DNA from: Nansenia antarctica
Taxonomy: Eukaryota; Chordata; Actinopteri; Argentiniformes; Microstomatidae
Reading direction: 5' to 3'
Length of the DNA stretch: 64,000 nt
NCBI GenBank assembly: GCA_963989245.1
Contig: OZ022352.1
Span: 18,479,560 to 18,543,559, forward strand
In this document: positions 1-11,860 of the stretch, piece after piece
How the letters are laid out: each line of letters starts with the position of its first letter
Numbering within the stretch: position 1 is the first letter of the stretch
Notes under the pieces: generated by a model
The model's input: the letters and a program-made list of their open reading frames with translations, nothing else
Told to the model about the DNA's origin: nothing
The model's database searches: none
Position numbers and translations under genes: made by a program

Positions 1-414
1 ATGCTTAAAATCCTTCGCACTTTATCGCTATTATGGCGATGTGCTGTGCCTATGGTGTTCCTCAGTCCAGCGGCAGTCAAATGCCGGTAGATTCGTGTCT
101 TGCTCTCTCAGCACCGCTTCCTGGTTGACGACTCCCGTTGACAGCGGGGGGAGAGAAAAGTTTTACCAGGGAATTCGCTCCGCGCTGTGTCGTTCAGTTT
201 CAGGTAAAGTGACGTGAAAACAATATTTGTTTACTTTATGTTTATAAATCTGTGCCATTAGACAATTATGTCAAAACAAAAAAAAAGTCAAAATGACAAT
301 AAAAAAGTCAAGAGAGGTGTCGTATTTTGCCAGAGAAGGCAAATATGCTGATCTTTTTGCAAAATAATTGCTGAGGTGGGAGTTTTATTTGTTATTTGAG
401 TGTATATTTAACTG

Positions 415-465
<51 letters not shown>

Positions 466-721
466 TGTGCCTCAGTCAGCAGGAGTTTTATTTTCATTTA
501 TTTTAATTTGAGTGTATATTTAACTAATAATATTGTGCCTCAGCAATAAAAAAGTGAAAAGCTGTTTAATGTTGTCGACCGTGTTATTATTATATATATA
601 TATATATGTCATTTTAAAAAATCAAAAGTACCGAATTAAGTACCGTTTTGGTACCGGTACCGTTTTTAAAGTATCGGTTAGGTACCGGTACCGGATAAAA
701 CCCAAACGATACCCAACCCTA
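1..721. mobile_element. End of a non-autonomous DNA-transposon-like repeat
   Basis: The right end has stacked GGTACCGGTACC motifs (646-705) and finishes CGATACCCAACCCTAG, like the ends of hAT-type non-autonomous elements frequent in fish. The left end is outside the window, so terminal repeats and target duplication cannot be tested. The body holds a TA tract (420-458) and an internal duplication: TTTGAGTGTATATTTAACT occurs near 396 and near 509. Short TA tract also at 590-607. Confidence 0.4.
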
Positions 722-1511
722 GCTGTTATACCATAATACTGTGTGATTGACAGTTGAGATTAGAGCGTGCCGTATCCAGGTAGTAGTGCGCTATTCATTT
801 CTTATTCAATGTTTTCTCAGGGAAAATGTGGAAATAACAGAGCTGTCTTGCTTGCTCGTAAAATCTTTGCTTTTATTATGGAAATCACTACTCACTCAGC
901 TGCCAATCACTCTATAGTCCCCAAATCACCTTCCTTTGACTCCTCACACAGAAAGCACACGGCTGGAATTGCATTCCTTCAGAGTGCGTACAGTACAGTA
1001 CACAGCCAGGGAAGAGTGAACACACTAATGGAATCGGATGGAATACATCATTCTAGTTTTCTGAAGAGCTGGGGTGCTTACCAACCATGTGAGGTAGAAA
1101 TCGGAATACGGGTTCATTGTGGGGTTGGGGTTCGTTCTGAGAGAAGGCTCGGAAAAATGGAACGAGGAACGGTATCACACACATCTCTACCTCGATCAGA
1201 AACCTCTGACCCAGGCAGGCACTGCACTGTGGCTGAACTGGGATATCAGAGCAACAGCAGAGGTACTCCTACACACTGGTGAGAAGCACAGGGTTCATCT
1301 AAGTGAATTATGGATGTTAGAATAATGTATTCCTGAGCTGGGAGAGCACAAGATGCTTCCTGGGACCCCGAGCGGAACTCCACAACTGCATATTCACAAT
1401 CAAGATTAGACAAACTGCTGTGCACATCCCCTCCAGGACGCTTAACTCTGCTTGAATTCTTAAGTATGTTGTAGAGGGAATCTGCATGTGTCACTGTAGA
1501 AGATCCGTCGC

Positions 1512-1592
1512 TTGGGAGGGAGGGGGGGAGGGAGGGGGGGGGGAGGGAGCAAGGCATGGAGGAATGGAGGGAGGGAGGGAGGGGAGGTGAGC
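1512..1592 (+). repeat. GGGA-type purine tract
   Basis: Almost pure purine stretch of GGGAGG units on the plus strand. Confidence 0.7.
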
Positions 1593-1874
1593 TATGAGAA
1601 ATGCACTCTGCCTCAAATAATTGTCAGAGGAGAGAGGAAAATACACACTACACCGTGATGTGATGTATATTCTCATCTCTGCTTAGCACAACAGCTGCTA
1701 GAATGAGGTAGTTAACACTGATGATGTCATATACTGTAAGATGTATGTGGTTAACTGGCCAAAGAAAAAACATGTTTTCTCGACTTCACAGTCCAACAAC
1801 CAAGGTGTCCGGTCTGGGAGAACAGGATGGACCTTGGGGATGAGAGTCGCAGAGGGACGGGAGTTCACCCTGAT

Positions 1875-2075
1875 GAAGTCATATGTGAGTCTGGTGAAAA
1901 TTCTCAAGTCGCACAAAACTAAAAAGCTTAAAAGCTTTTTTTTTTTTTAAATGCGTAAGGGTGTTGTTTTTTTGCATGTTACGAAAGTTGAAGAACCCAC
2001 TTGATATAACAAACAACAGTTTTAGGATCATTAAATACTTGTGAATTTGTGAATTGGATTCACTGTATCATCTGC
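1875..2075 (+). repeat. Interspersed repeat, copy 1 (related to 56590-56810)
   Basis: Shares ordered blocks with the reverse complement of 56590-56810: GTCTGGTGAAAA, AATTCTCAAGTCGC, CCACTTGATATAACAAACAA, GGATCA and TTTGTGAATTGGATTCACTG. A third, shorter copy is at 59712-59785 and a fragment at 5937-5976. Family unknown; no coding capacity. Confidence 0.6.
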
Positions 2076-2340
2076 CGTAGGCTACTGGGTAAGTGATACA
2101 TGGCCTGTAAACAAACGCAAAAGCAAGGACTGTGTGGTCATCTAAGTATGTGTAGTTATTTCTTTTTAGCATGTTGATGTTCTATCAGCATGTTGTGCTA
2201 AACATGCAGTTAGATGTTCATAGCGATGTACCTTCTTAGCTGATAGCTACTAGCAGATTTTTCTGTGTGTTTTGATTCAGAGTGAGATTCTCTGACCTTG
2301 CCCTACTTGAGGACAGACCCTGTCACATAATGTCACTTAC

Positions 2341-2412
2341 ATGTAGCGCAGGTGGGGGTTCTGAGAGAAGGCTCGAGCCTGGATCACACGCAGGTTGCTG
2401 TTCATGATCGTT
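2341..2412 (-). CDS. ntrk3: ntrk3 coding exon 3: second leucine-rich repeat segment
   Basis: A 72-bp exon with acceptor TTTCAG (CAG at 2413-2415) and donor GTAAGT (2340-2335). The first A completes the Leu codon (CTA) begun in exon 2. It then encodes TIMNSNLRVIQARAFSQNPH followed by LRY, and ends with AT, so the next exon must complete an Ile. This matches the TrkC LRR sequence around the conserved RAF..NPHLRYI. Phase 2 is kept across all three exons. A TG-rich tract begins about 15 nt upstream of the acceptor. The next exon (LRR and C-cap) was looked for in 1-2340 and is not there, so the gene continues beyond the left edge. Confidence 0.92.
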
Positions 2413-2428
2413 CTGAAAGACAGCAAGA

Positions 2429-2512
2429 CGCACACACACACACGCACATGCACACGCACACGCACACGCACACGCACACACACAGAGACACACAGAGAGA
2501 CACACACACAGA
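2429..2512 (+). repeat. CA-rich tract beside ntrk3 exon 3
   Basis: ACAC and GCACAC units with GAGACAC interruptions. On the ntrk3 (minus) strand this is a UG-rich tract ending about 15 nt before the exon 3 acceptor. Confidence 0.85.
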
Positions 2513-3129
2513 TGTATTAGAGATTTTACCGAAAGATACACACATGGAAAATACAATACACAAGCATTAGGTTCTGTTGTTTTCAGGTAGGTCTTATCTT
2601 TGGCATGTTTAACCTCCAAGGAATGATCTTAAGTATTCCCTCAAGGCTACTATTGTTGGCACTAATAGATGTACAGTATCTCCAGTTATCTTTTGCCAAT
2701 ACACAGCAAATAAACAACAACAAAAAACAAATAAAATCCCACTGCACACAAAATCGCCCACTGATTGTGTGTCCATGGAAACCAGGATCTAACAGATGTG
2801 AGTCGGCTCCACCCACACTGGTTAGTAGGCACACAGGTCAGGTTGCACAAACTTCAGATGAACTGGCAATTGTTGGCTGATTGGACGGAGATAGGTTCTC
2901 ATAAATGTCTCATTTACAGTTAATCAGGGGCTGCAATAGCAGTGCCCTGGGAGCGCAAGAGTGATTGGGGGGAGACTGTCTGCTACTCTGGGCTCTTTAA
3001 GTGGCTTTGACAGCGGCCAAACTAACCAGTCAGATAATTGCCTGGCCAAGGAAGCTACCGGCACCATTGGTGTTTGGGTGAATAGGGAAGCAGATGAAAA
3101 AATAATCATCTTCTTCTCATCTTTCAGCC

Positions 3130-3132
<3 letters not shown>

Positions 3133-3220
<88 letters not shown>
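3133..3220 (+). repeat. (CT)n microsatellite
   Basis: About 44 near-perfect CT units. The long serine-leucine and arginine-glutamate ORFs here are translations of it. Confidence 0.95.
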
Positions 3221-3227
<7 letters not shown>

Positions 3228-4251
3228 CTCGTCTCTCCTTCTCTGTTCTTTTCTACGCCTCTCCCTCTCCCTCCCCCCTTCCTCCTTCCTCCCTGCCCCT
3301 CCCTCCAGTGACATCGTTAGGGGGGTCAGGATATTATCAAAAGCCTCCCATCTCCTTCCCTCCTCTCTCCCTATTTATGTTCCGAAAGAGCTTGAATCAA
3401 TTACGAATGTATATTGAATCAATTGGTATCATTGGCATCTGCAAGCTGTTTATTTGCACTGAGCATTCAGCTCTTTGCATTCCTCCCATGTGAGAGAGCG
3501 ATTACATCTGTGTTCTCCTGATGGCATCATCATGCTGCGGAACACAGAGTGACGATCCGTTCCAATACCCATGCTAGCGTACCATCACAAATGAAGAATG
3601 TAATTGGGCTAGGTCATGCATTGTAAAGAGTATGCTAGTATGGATACTGGAACACAGATGAGCAGATTGAGAACAGATTGAGTGTTCCCTCCCTCCCTCC
3701 CGGGGGGCCTGGTTAACACAGACAGTACGGGGAGAAAAGTCAGACAAACTTGGCTTAAATTAAGAGAGGGCCAACCAGTGGGGAATACAGGCAGGCAAGT
3801 GTGGTCAAGGTTAGGCTCATCACATCAGGACCTACAATATGAGTAAGGGATTAAACACTGCCAACCAACGTAGGCGTTTGTCACTGTCCCTCCTGTGGCT
3901 GGTACTCTAATAAATATTAATCACTGAGGTGGGCTGGATGAGGGGCTTACTGCTGACCTTGTGTGTGGGTTTAGAGTGGTCCAGGTCTGGGTAGCCCTTG
4001 CTACCTCTGTGAGCTCTAGTCTGCTGGAGGTGTGGGAGGTAGTGGATGAGCCATGGCCCACACCAGGTGCCTTGGCCCTGGGTTAGCATACTCAACCAGG
4101 TCCCTTGTGCTGGAGGTGTGGGAGGTAGCGGCGGAACCATGGCTCCCACAGCAGGTGAGGCTAATGTTAATGAGAAAGGCTGGTAATGATAATCATAATC
4201 AGCTTTGTTTAACTGCTATGAGTCTCCCCTGGCTGGGGTATAGACACACAG

Positions 4252-4500
4252 GTGCTACAGGTGACTGGTGGTAGACTGAAGGAGAGGAGAGGAAACTGGA
4301 TTAGACTGGCAGAGATTGGGATAGACTTGCACAAATCGGAGGAGACTGGTGGAGATTGGAGGAGACTGGCGCAGATCGGAGGAGACTTGGGGGTGATTGG
4401 AGGGGGATGGGGGAGCGTAGAGGGGACTGCAGGAGACAGGAGGAGAATAGAGCGTATTGGAGGAGATTGGTGGAGACTGGGGCGGGAGGCTGGGAGAGAT
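4252..4500 (+). repeat. Degenerate minisatellite of GGAGACTGG/GAGATTGG units
   Basis: Repeated units of about 10-20 bp (GGAGACTGGTGGAGATTGGA and variants). The ORFs in three frames over this block are repeat translations. Confidence 0.7.
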
Positions 4501-5016
4501 TCCAGCTTAGAGAGAAAGTTTTCCACACATGTCTACTGGGAAACAATGGGAGTCTGAGTGTGGATCGAGAGGATCTGCCATCCCCCTTCACAGTGAGGAA
4601 GTAGGAGACAGTGTGGAAGCATTTAGCTGAAACTGGAGCTGGAGCTGGGTCTAGGGTGTTTAGGGATGTAATAAGATTGGCCAGGCTGCTTTTCCAGCGT
4701 TATTTGATCAGTGTAAAACGGGCCTTAGGGAGCCACTGTTGCTTCGAGGCAGAAGGCTGCAAAACATTAAAACCTTCCCTGCGATATCAGCCTCGGTGGT
4801 GAGTGGTCAATAGCACTCAGGAGCGTGACCACAGAACAGGTGCAGTGCCACAGTGAGGTGTGTTATGGGTCATTGTGAGTGTTCTCAGTTTAGGATGACA
4901 CACAGGTGGTGTGTCAACCATGGTCTCGGAGCCATATGGTTTACCGTCATGACTAGACCAACAGTCTGCTCCTCTGCGTTCACCACAGATCATCAATGTG
5001 TTAATTAAGTGTGTTT

Positions 5017-5022
5017 ATGTGT

Positions 5023-5067
<45 letters not shown>
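5017..5067 (+). repeat. (GT)n microsatellite beside ntrk3 exon 2
   Basis: On the ntrk3 strand this is a CA tract starting about 27 nt after the exon 2 donor. Confidence 0.9.
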
Positions 5068-5068
<1 letters not shown>

Positions 5069-5099
5069 AGGGGGGGCGGGTGGGGAGGTTGACACTTAC

Positions 5100-5174
5100 A
5101 GTCTCTGTAGGCCAGTGTACAGCTCCATATCCACATCCTTCAGTGTCTGAAGACCAGTCCAGTTCTCGATGTGA
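5100..5174 (-). CDS. ntrk3: ntrk3 coding exon 2: first leucine-rich repeat segment
   Basis: A 75-bp exon, the size expected for this Trk LRR exon. Upstream is a TTTCAG acceptor (CAG at 5175-5177) and downstream a GTAAGT donor (5099-5094). The first base completes the Ile codon split by intron 1. It then encodes HIENWTGLQTLKDVDMELYT followed by GLQR, and the last two bases CT begin a Leu codon completed by exon 3. The HIENW...VDMELYTGLQ pattern is specific to TrkC and unlike the TrkB equivalent. It encodes part of the extracellular LRR region that follows the cysteine cluster. A long CA tract lies about 27 nt inside the downstream intron. Confidence 0.93.
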
Positions 5175-5823
5175 CTGAAACACAAGAAATGCACAACACA
5201 GCAGTCAGGTAAAAGACCTCCTAATGTGAGGTTGTTTTCTTGTCTCGCAGATCATAACATTATGTTCACACGAGATTAACGTCACATTGCATTCTCGTTT
5301 CATGCATTCAACCATTTGGAACATGGACACGTTCAGCCCCATCTGAGAAAGCCACAAGCCACTACTGTCAATAGTAGTACTAGTCGAGATGTGTGATGCA
5401 CTGTCTGGTGGAATCGTTCTTCCCCAGTGTGAGGGCATTCACATTATTTACTGCAAGCTTAAATGATCTACAATGCAATAACACCCAATGTAATGAGGGG
5501 ACATTTTAATAAAAGTGTATAGCCGCTGAGCGATCTCACAACACAGAGCTAAGAACCAGTCTGGGTGCTGCTGTACTGCACTGTACACCGCTTTCTGCTG
5601 CTGGGAGTGAGACTACACACGTTAGAGCTGTTAAAAAGGAGTGGTACCATTGGGCATGGTGGAATTTCAATACCGGATTGTTTGTTTATCCCTGGAAATT
5701 AACTCTGTGAGACTCCGAAATTGATTTGATAGCTCTTAGATTCACCAGCGACAAGCTTCCAATTGTATCTGTCTCCAGTTCTGTCTGCTCAATCACTCTC
5801 ACTTCTACATTCTCTCTCTTTCG

Positions 5824-5887
5824 CACACAACACACACATTCACACACACACATACTCTACACGCACACATACACACACACACACACA

Positions 5888-5920
<33 letters not shown>
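5824..5920 (+). repeat. (CA)n microsatellite
   Basis: Interrupted CA array. Confidence 0.9.
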
Positions 5921-5922
<2 letters not shown>

Positions 5923-5936
5923 ATTATGTGACACGG

Positions 5937-6480
5937 TATGATGAAAAGGTCCGCATGTCGGGAATTGTGAAACCTCACAATCGAGCAGAAACAAGTCTTG
6001 TTGTGAAAAAAAAAGTTTTCCGTTTGTGTGTGCATGAGTCTTTTGTCGAAGCAGTCTTTCTATCGGTCCTGGATTATGGAGATGTGGTTTATAGAGGTGC
6101 CGCGCCTTCGACTCTTAAACCGTTGGATTCTGTCTATCATTCTGCTCTTAGATTTATCACTGGTGACAGATACGATACGCACCACTGCAGCTTGTATGAG
6201 AAAGTGGGATGGTCTTCTCTGGCAGATAAACATTATCTTTAAGGCCATTACCGGAAAGTTACCTCCTTATCTTAAATCATTACTAGATTGGAACTATAGA
6301 CCCTATTTGACACGCTCAAATGACTGGCTTACACTAGAGGTTCCCTGCATACAGACCGAACAGGGAAAGTCTGCCTTTCGTTAGAATGCCCCTGCTGCTT
6401 GGAATGATCAGCTCACACACTGAAGATTAATATCCTATGGGAGATTTAAAAATGTAATTGCTGATCTGCCCGCAACAGTT
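5937..6480 (+). mobile_element. LINE fragment, C-terminal part of a non-LTR retrotransposon ORF2
   Basis: Conceptual translation gives VFLSVLDYGDVVYRGAAPST with LKPLDSVYHSALRFITGDRY, then in another frame FKAITGKLPPYLKSLL and, after a stop, APAAWND. This is the region after the RT of L2/Rex-like LINEs. At least one frameshift and one stop make it dead. The 5' part including the RT catalytic motif is absent. A small piece of another repeat family (5937-5976) abuts it. Confidence 0.7.
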
Positions 6481-7351
6481 TGCAATTGATTTTAGTCTTT
6501 TTCCCCATTATTTTGTACTTTATCTATGTCTTTATATTTTATTATGTCTTGTCTACAAGACGGACGCTGCCATCAATGACTGTATCCACAAAGAAAGTTT
6601 TGTCGACTTTCTGCTTTGTTTTTGGGTTGTGTGGGATACATGCGTTGTTTACTAAGCTGTGTGTATGTTTACTAGGTTAGCCAAACAAGTGTTAGCTTGT
6701 TAGCTAGCTAGCTAGCTTTGTTAGAGATATTATAGAAAAGGTAAATGCTTTTGTAATGAATGGTAATGTTGTGTGGAATCAAAAATAACGATTCATTCAC
6801 AAACTGCACATCACTCATATTTAGCAGCTTGATGTATGGATGCTGTATGGTGGAGAATGTTGCTGATTTGTCGATTTGCTGTAGAATAATACTGTGGATT
6901 GAAATGATTTCACTAGCCTACTTCTATCTGTGCAGTATGTGTATACAGGATGACTTCAACAAGTACAGTACACTATGTTAATGAGAGTCTATATGAGTGG
7001 AAAGCATACAAGCCCTCACAAAAGAAGTGTCCACACCTCTGACCTGAAATGTGTGTTACAGAATGACGAGGTTCTAAGAGATGAGACCTTGATGTGAGTC
7101 ACCAGCACATCAGGTATTTGTCATTGTCATTGTATTAGCAATTCTATTTTATAAACATAGCAGTATTTCGTAAAAATTGTGTGTTGGTAACAGTGGGCAA
7201 TACTTTTAAATGTACTGTCTTCTATTTTTATTACAGTTTTGATGCCCAGATGAGATGGTAAGGAACACCAAAGTCCCACTAGATGCATTATGGACTATAA
7301 TGATAAATGCATACACACAGACACAACATTATCATGTTTTACTACTCTATT

Positions 7352-7600
7352 AGGGGAGGCTGTGGCGCAGGAGGTAGAGCCGGCATCTAATGATTGCAAG
7401 GTTGGCAGATCAGCGGTTCAAACCCCGGCTGGCCACATGTCAAGGTATCCTTGGGCAAGACACTGAACCCCAATGAGCGGGCCAGCACCTTGCATGGTAG
7501 CTCGCTGCCGTGTGTGTGAATGAGTGAATGAGAGGCCGTTGTAAAGCACTTCGGAATAAGGCGCTATAGAAGTCAGTCCATTTACCATTCTATTATTGTA
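7352..7600 (+). mobile_element. tRNA-headed SINE
   Basis: RNA polymerase III A box (TGGCGCAGGAGG, 7363-7374) and B box (GGTTCAAACCC, 7415-7425) with tRNA-like spacing. They are followed by the body found in fish SINEs (CTTGGGCAAGACACTGAACCCC) and an end AAGGCGCTATAGAAGTCAGT. It is not a functional tRNA gene, because no foldable cloverleaf or anticodon arm is seen. A possible LINE-type tail (GGCAATAAAAAATCATGAAT) lies further right at 7758-7797. Confidence 0.75.
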
Positions 7601-8012
7601 TTGCTCAATTGTATCTTTCCTTATTGTTTCCTTTTGCCATTTTTTGGGTTGCCATTTAGTTTTCTCTTGCTGCTGAATGCCATCTGAAACTGAAGCCAAA
7701 AGAATTGTACTCTCTTGTACTTGTATAATGTGATGTAATACACTTTTGGCACACATGGCAATAAAAAATCATGAATCTTGAATTATTATTATTATTTAGC
7801 AATTTAAACATGTCAAGTTTGTTTCCTGAGGGTTAGCTGACAACCCCAATGACAGATGACAGGTAGATAATGACAGGTAGTGTAATGGGGGAGTGGTTGT
7901 CCTGGGGGAGTGGTTGGGGGTGGAGGTGACCAGCTATTGTTCCCACCCATTACCTGCCTGTGAAAACTTTGAGGCTTTCTCTGTTTATTGATTTGGGGGG
8001 TATTAACAATCA

Positions 8013-8350
8013 AATATGTGACGCATTCTAATGCTTTGGTCCTCATGTCGGGATCCGATGTAATGATCAGACTTTTCTTTCGAAAAATGGGAATACATTT
8101 CCGCATTGTTGAAAATCAATAACACATCGCTAGTCAACTAACACAGCTTGTTTTGTGAGCCTGCTAACAATGTAAAGTAGTGTTATAGTTATATATATAT
8201 ACTGTATATATTTCATTGCAGTATTTTGCCTTGACTTGTGTTGTGATTCTCAACAACCCTGAAATGTATTTCCGTGTTTCAAAAGAAAAGTCTGAACATT
8301 TTGATTGGTTGCCGACATGCAGACAAAATGATCAGACTGTGTCACATATG
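8013..8350. mobile_element. Foldback element with about 90-bp imperfect inverted arms
   Basis: 8013-8104 is the imperfect reverse complement of 8260-8350. Shared blocks include ATATGTGAC, ATGATCAGACTTTTCTTT versus TTCAGACTTTTCTTTTG, and GGAATACATTT versus GGAAATACATTT. The central part holds a short TA tract. No clear target duplication, so it may be a MITE or a chance-formed palindrome from two repeat copies. Confidence 0.55.
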
Positions 8351-8502
8351 CATACCTTCTTCAACTTGTATTAGATTTCAATGTATGACATCATTTGAAC
8401 GCTTACAATCTGCCCTTTCATAATTTGGAAAAACCTACTGAAAAACCGACCTTGCCCTACTTGCAGACTAAATCAGATCCTGTCACATATCTTCTGTCAG
8501 CA

Positions 8503-8530
8503 CACACACAAACACACACACACACACACC
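8503..8530 (+). repeat. (CA)n microsatellite
   Basis: Short interrupted CA array. Confidence 0.8.
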
Positions 8531-9817
8531 AGCTCTGAAACAGCTGCAGAACATGCATCTCTGATCTCAGAGCCCAGGAAAATTATGACCAGCCTCCATC
8601 TGTTGCTGGCATCAGGTTTGGAAATTGGCTTCAAATATTTACATCAGCCATACAAATTTAACTGGGACCCCCATCTCCCTCTCTGGTCTGATTTGAATCA
8701 GTGCAAGCGGTTCAGAGGAAGACGATTCTACACCTAATCTCTCTCTACAGCAGCTGCTGCGGAGCAGAAACACCTCACTTGGTTAACACGTATTGGTTAG
8801 CACGCATGAGATCGCCCATGAATATGAGAGACAGGTCAGATGGTATAGGTGAGGTGTTGCCCAGGTGGCTGAGAAGGGACATGTGTGACGCGTAGAGCTA
8901 GGAGTGTAGCTAAGCCTTGGGAACTAAAGCTGATACATCTACAGTGGCAGTAACATGAATATGACAAGGAGATAGAGAGCTCAGATGCTAGATGACGCAT
9001 TGTCCAGGTGGCTATGGTGGGGGGCTGTGGGAGGTTAAGGCTGGGAGAGAGAGAGCAGATGCGAGGTGTGTGAGGTGTTGTTCGGTTGAGCAGCCCCATG
9101 AATATGAGATGTTGTCCCGGTGGCAGGGAAGGGGGAACATGTAAGGCTTAGGGTAGGAGAGTAGCTAAGGCTATGGTCGGAACAGAATTTACTGTATATG
9201 GTACTACAGTGACACGTAGCAAAAAATAACATTTGAATGTCTCACTTCAGACTTATGAATAAAGGATTCATTGTTATCTCCTACAGTTCTACTCACTTTC
9301 ATGATTCATAATTTAGAAATACTAATACTATTGTAGCCTCCTCACATCTCAGTAAAAACAGTGTTACATAACGCAGCAGCTCTGATCTCTAGAAGAGCAG
9401 CTAAAGTGGGTCGTCCTGCTGCGGAGAGGAGACTCAGCAATGCAGAGACAATTCCCCTGATGGATGCACTATGGACTGACTCACCGTGTAAAACAAAACC
9501 GTACAGCTTTACGAAAATGAATAAATCTACACAGAATACAAAACAGAAGGAAGGGAAAATGAGAAAGTTAGGAACAGCCGAGCACAGTCCAGTAGGATCG
9601 ATACACATAGTAGAGAGAACAATCTGGAGGGGAAAACTGAAAGTGGGAGAAATCTTTGATTGATTGGCTGAGCTCACATGAGGGCCTGTCCACCGGGGCC
9701 TAATTGGGTGAATGACTAATTGACTGATTGATCGATCAGCCAGTCGCCTGACTAAATAGGCCGTAATGAGTCTGCAAAGGGCCCCAGAGACGGAGGGGTC
9801 TAGGGAACTGCAGAGGG

Positions 9818-9895
9818 GCACACACAAAAAAACACCGAGGCACGTACACGCACGCACAGACACATTCAAAAACATGTGCACACACACACACATGT
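9818..9895 (+). repeat. CA-rich tract
   Basis: Interrupted CACA and GCAC units. Confidence 0.6.
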
Positions 9896-10480
9896 GAGTG
9901 CACAGCTGGGCGTACAGCTAACAGGTGTTTTACATATTTTCATTCAGTAATTGCCCCATGTGGGCATATTTTAGACTGCTACTTATAACTTTGAATAAAA
10001 ACGGACTCTTTTTAAAAAGTGCCCACACGAAAATGAGTCATGGTCCATAAATATGTAAATGTTACAGGTTTTTAACCACAGCAGCCTACAGCAGCTGTAT
10101 CTGTGCTGCAGGGAGGCCACAGCCAGAGATGAGCGCTGGATCGAGACATGACTGAAGCAGCAACGACAAAGTAAACATTCATCATCTGAATAGGTTATTT
10201 TCCCATGCCTTAAATAGATACGGATGAGCATTCCATGGTGATGTGGTTCTAGGAAAAAAAGCCTTCAAAATACAAATGAGCAACCCGATAGAAAATGTAC
10301 TTGGATGATAAGTGAGCTTTTAAGTAAAAAGTAGGATTTAAAAAAGAGCCGCAACTGTCACGTCAGTGAGTCACAGAAGAGAACTGAACCAAACAAAATG
10401 GCTGAACCAGCTTCCCCTCCCAAAAAAACTCTTCCCCTCCCAAAAAAACCCTGACAGACTGTGGAAGTCTCTACTGAAGC

Positions 10481-10532
10481 AATAATAATAATAATAATAA
10501 CAATAATAATATTCTTAATAATAATTAATAAT
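10481..10532 (+). repeat. (AAT)n microsatellite
   Basis: ATA trinucleotides, followed by the retroposon-like block GCAGCTCAAAGTGCTTTGAC near 10548. Confidence 0.85.
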
Positions 10533-10769
10533 TGTTATGCAAACGTTGCAGCTCAAAGTGCTTTGACTTCGATGGCTGCCCCATGACTCTGACCACAACC
10601 CCTTCTTCTGGTGGGGAGAAATCCAGTATATCCGGACACACTGGCAGCAGGTTTGATTGTGCTACCTATGGCGACAGAGTCATTTAAAGCATGGAGGAGC
10701 ACACAGCCAACTCTCTGTAGCCTGCGGCCTGTAGGCTGTGGGACTTCTATGACTCAGCTGGAGGGGCGG

Positions 10770-10770
<1 letters not shown>

Positions 10771-10843
<73 letters not shown>

Positions 10844-10920
10844 TCTGTCTCTCTCTCTCTCTCTCTCACTCTCTCACTCTCTCTGTCTCTCTGTCTCCCT
10901 GTCTCTCTGTCTCTCCATCC
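10771..10920 (+). repeat. (CT)n microsatellite
   Basis: CT array with CTGT and CACT interruptions towards the right. Confidence 0.95.
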
Positions 10921-11792
10921 TTCTCACTCTCCTCCCTCCCTTTCTCCTGATCATGCCTGTAGGTCAGAGATCTCACCCACTCACACTGCTGTGGAGTTGC
11001 TGCTACCGCTGCTGCTACTGCTGCTGCTGCAGAGCCGAAAGCAAAGAGAAATCTGCATGAGTCCCACCTACATAAACAGCATCAAAGGGAGGAGGAGAAA
11101 ACTAAGAGAAAAGACTAAAGAAATATAATTGCTCACCTTCTCAGCAGTTTACCTCAGTGAACACTGGAACACAAACCCATGTATATTGTATTACACCGTT
11201 GTCACTAATCATCTGTAATGGGGCATCTTCACAGCGAGCTACCACATGGCTGGAGATGGAATAGAAATAAATGTATGCAGCAATACGGAGGCCATATTTG
11301 CATTCCCTCTTATATCACAGCTTTGCAGTATTCATTAGCCCTCGGGCCCTACATGGTTGTACTGTATATTGCTGGTGACTCTACAAGCCGTTTAAACGAC
11401 CTACTTATAGAAACCGAGATATCTGTAGTATTCCTCATATTCATCCCTTGATATTACTTAAAATGGAAATCCATACTCAATCATGAATTCCACTTTACAA
11501 CAAACTGCTAAAAAGTAACTTGGTATAACCATTTGAAGTACTACTGTATGTTACAATGTGTACCTACCTACGCTATGATTACACTACACCTACCTATATA
11601 AGTTTAACTACCATACTGTATGCACCAAACCAGTCCAGGGTGTGCCTCTATGACAACACCAGGAACATATGCACCAGTCATTCCAGTGTCATTGATGTAT
11701 TGATGTTTATGTGCGGTAGAGAGAGAACTCCATCTTGGTTTGCTTACAAATTAGAGCTGTAGTCATTGATAATGATGAGCGGACCTGTGGAG

Positions 11793-11836
<44 letters not shown>

Positions 11837-11860
11837 GCGTGTGCGTGTGTGCATGTGCGT
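11793..11860 (+). repeat. (GT)n microsatellite
   Basis: Perfect GT run followed by GTGCGT variants. Confidence 0.9.

Larger units (their letters stand above)
1..2340 (-). other. ntrk3: ntrk3 intron 3, partial
   Basis: Starts at the exon 3 donor and runs off the left edge. It holds a DNA-transposon-like end (1-721), a purine tract (1512-1590) and an interspersed repeat copy (1875-2075). Region 730-1510 shows only short chance ORFs. Confidence 0.75.
2413..5099 (-). other. ntrk3: ntrk3 intron 2 (2.7 kb)
   Basis: Lies between the exon 2 donor and the exon 3 acceptor. It holds a TG/CA-rich block next to exon 3, a long CT tract (3133-3220), a degenerate GGAGA/GATTGG minisatellite (4252-4500) and a GT tract next to exon 2. 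The rest (2520-3130, 3230-4250, 4500-5010) shows no gene signal. Confidence 0.85.

Noticed and set aside
1..2334. ntrk3 exon 4 (next LRR exon)
   Set aside because: Looked for the reverse complement of the NLSSN...LSWQLFQ-type coding sequence and a suitable acceptor. Nothing fits, so it lies outside the window.
7352..7430. tRNA gene
   Set aside because: A and B boxes are present but there is no foldable cloverleaf, and the body is a SINE. Same for 16440-16524.
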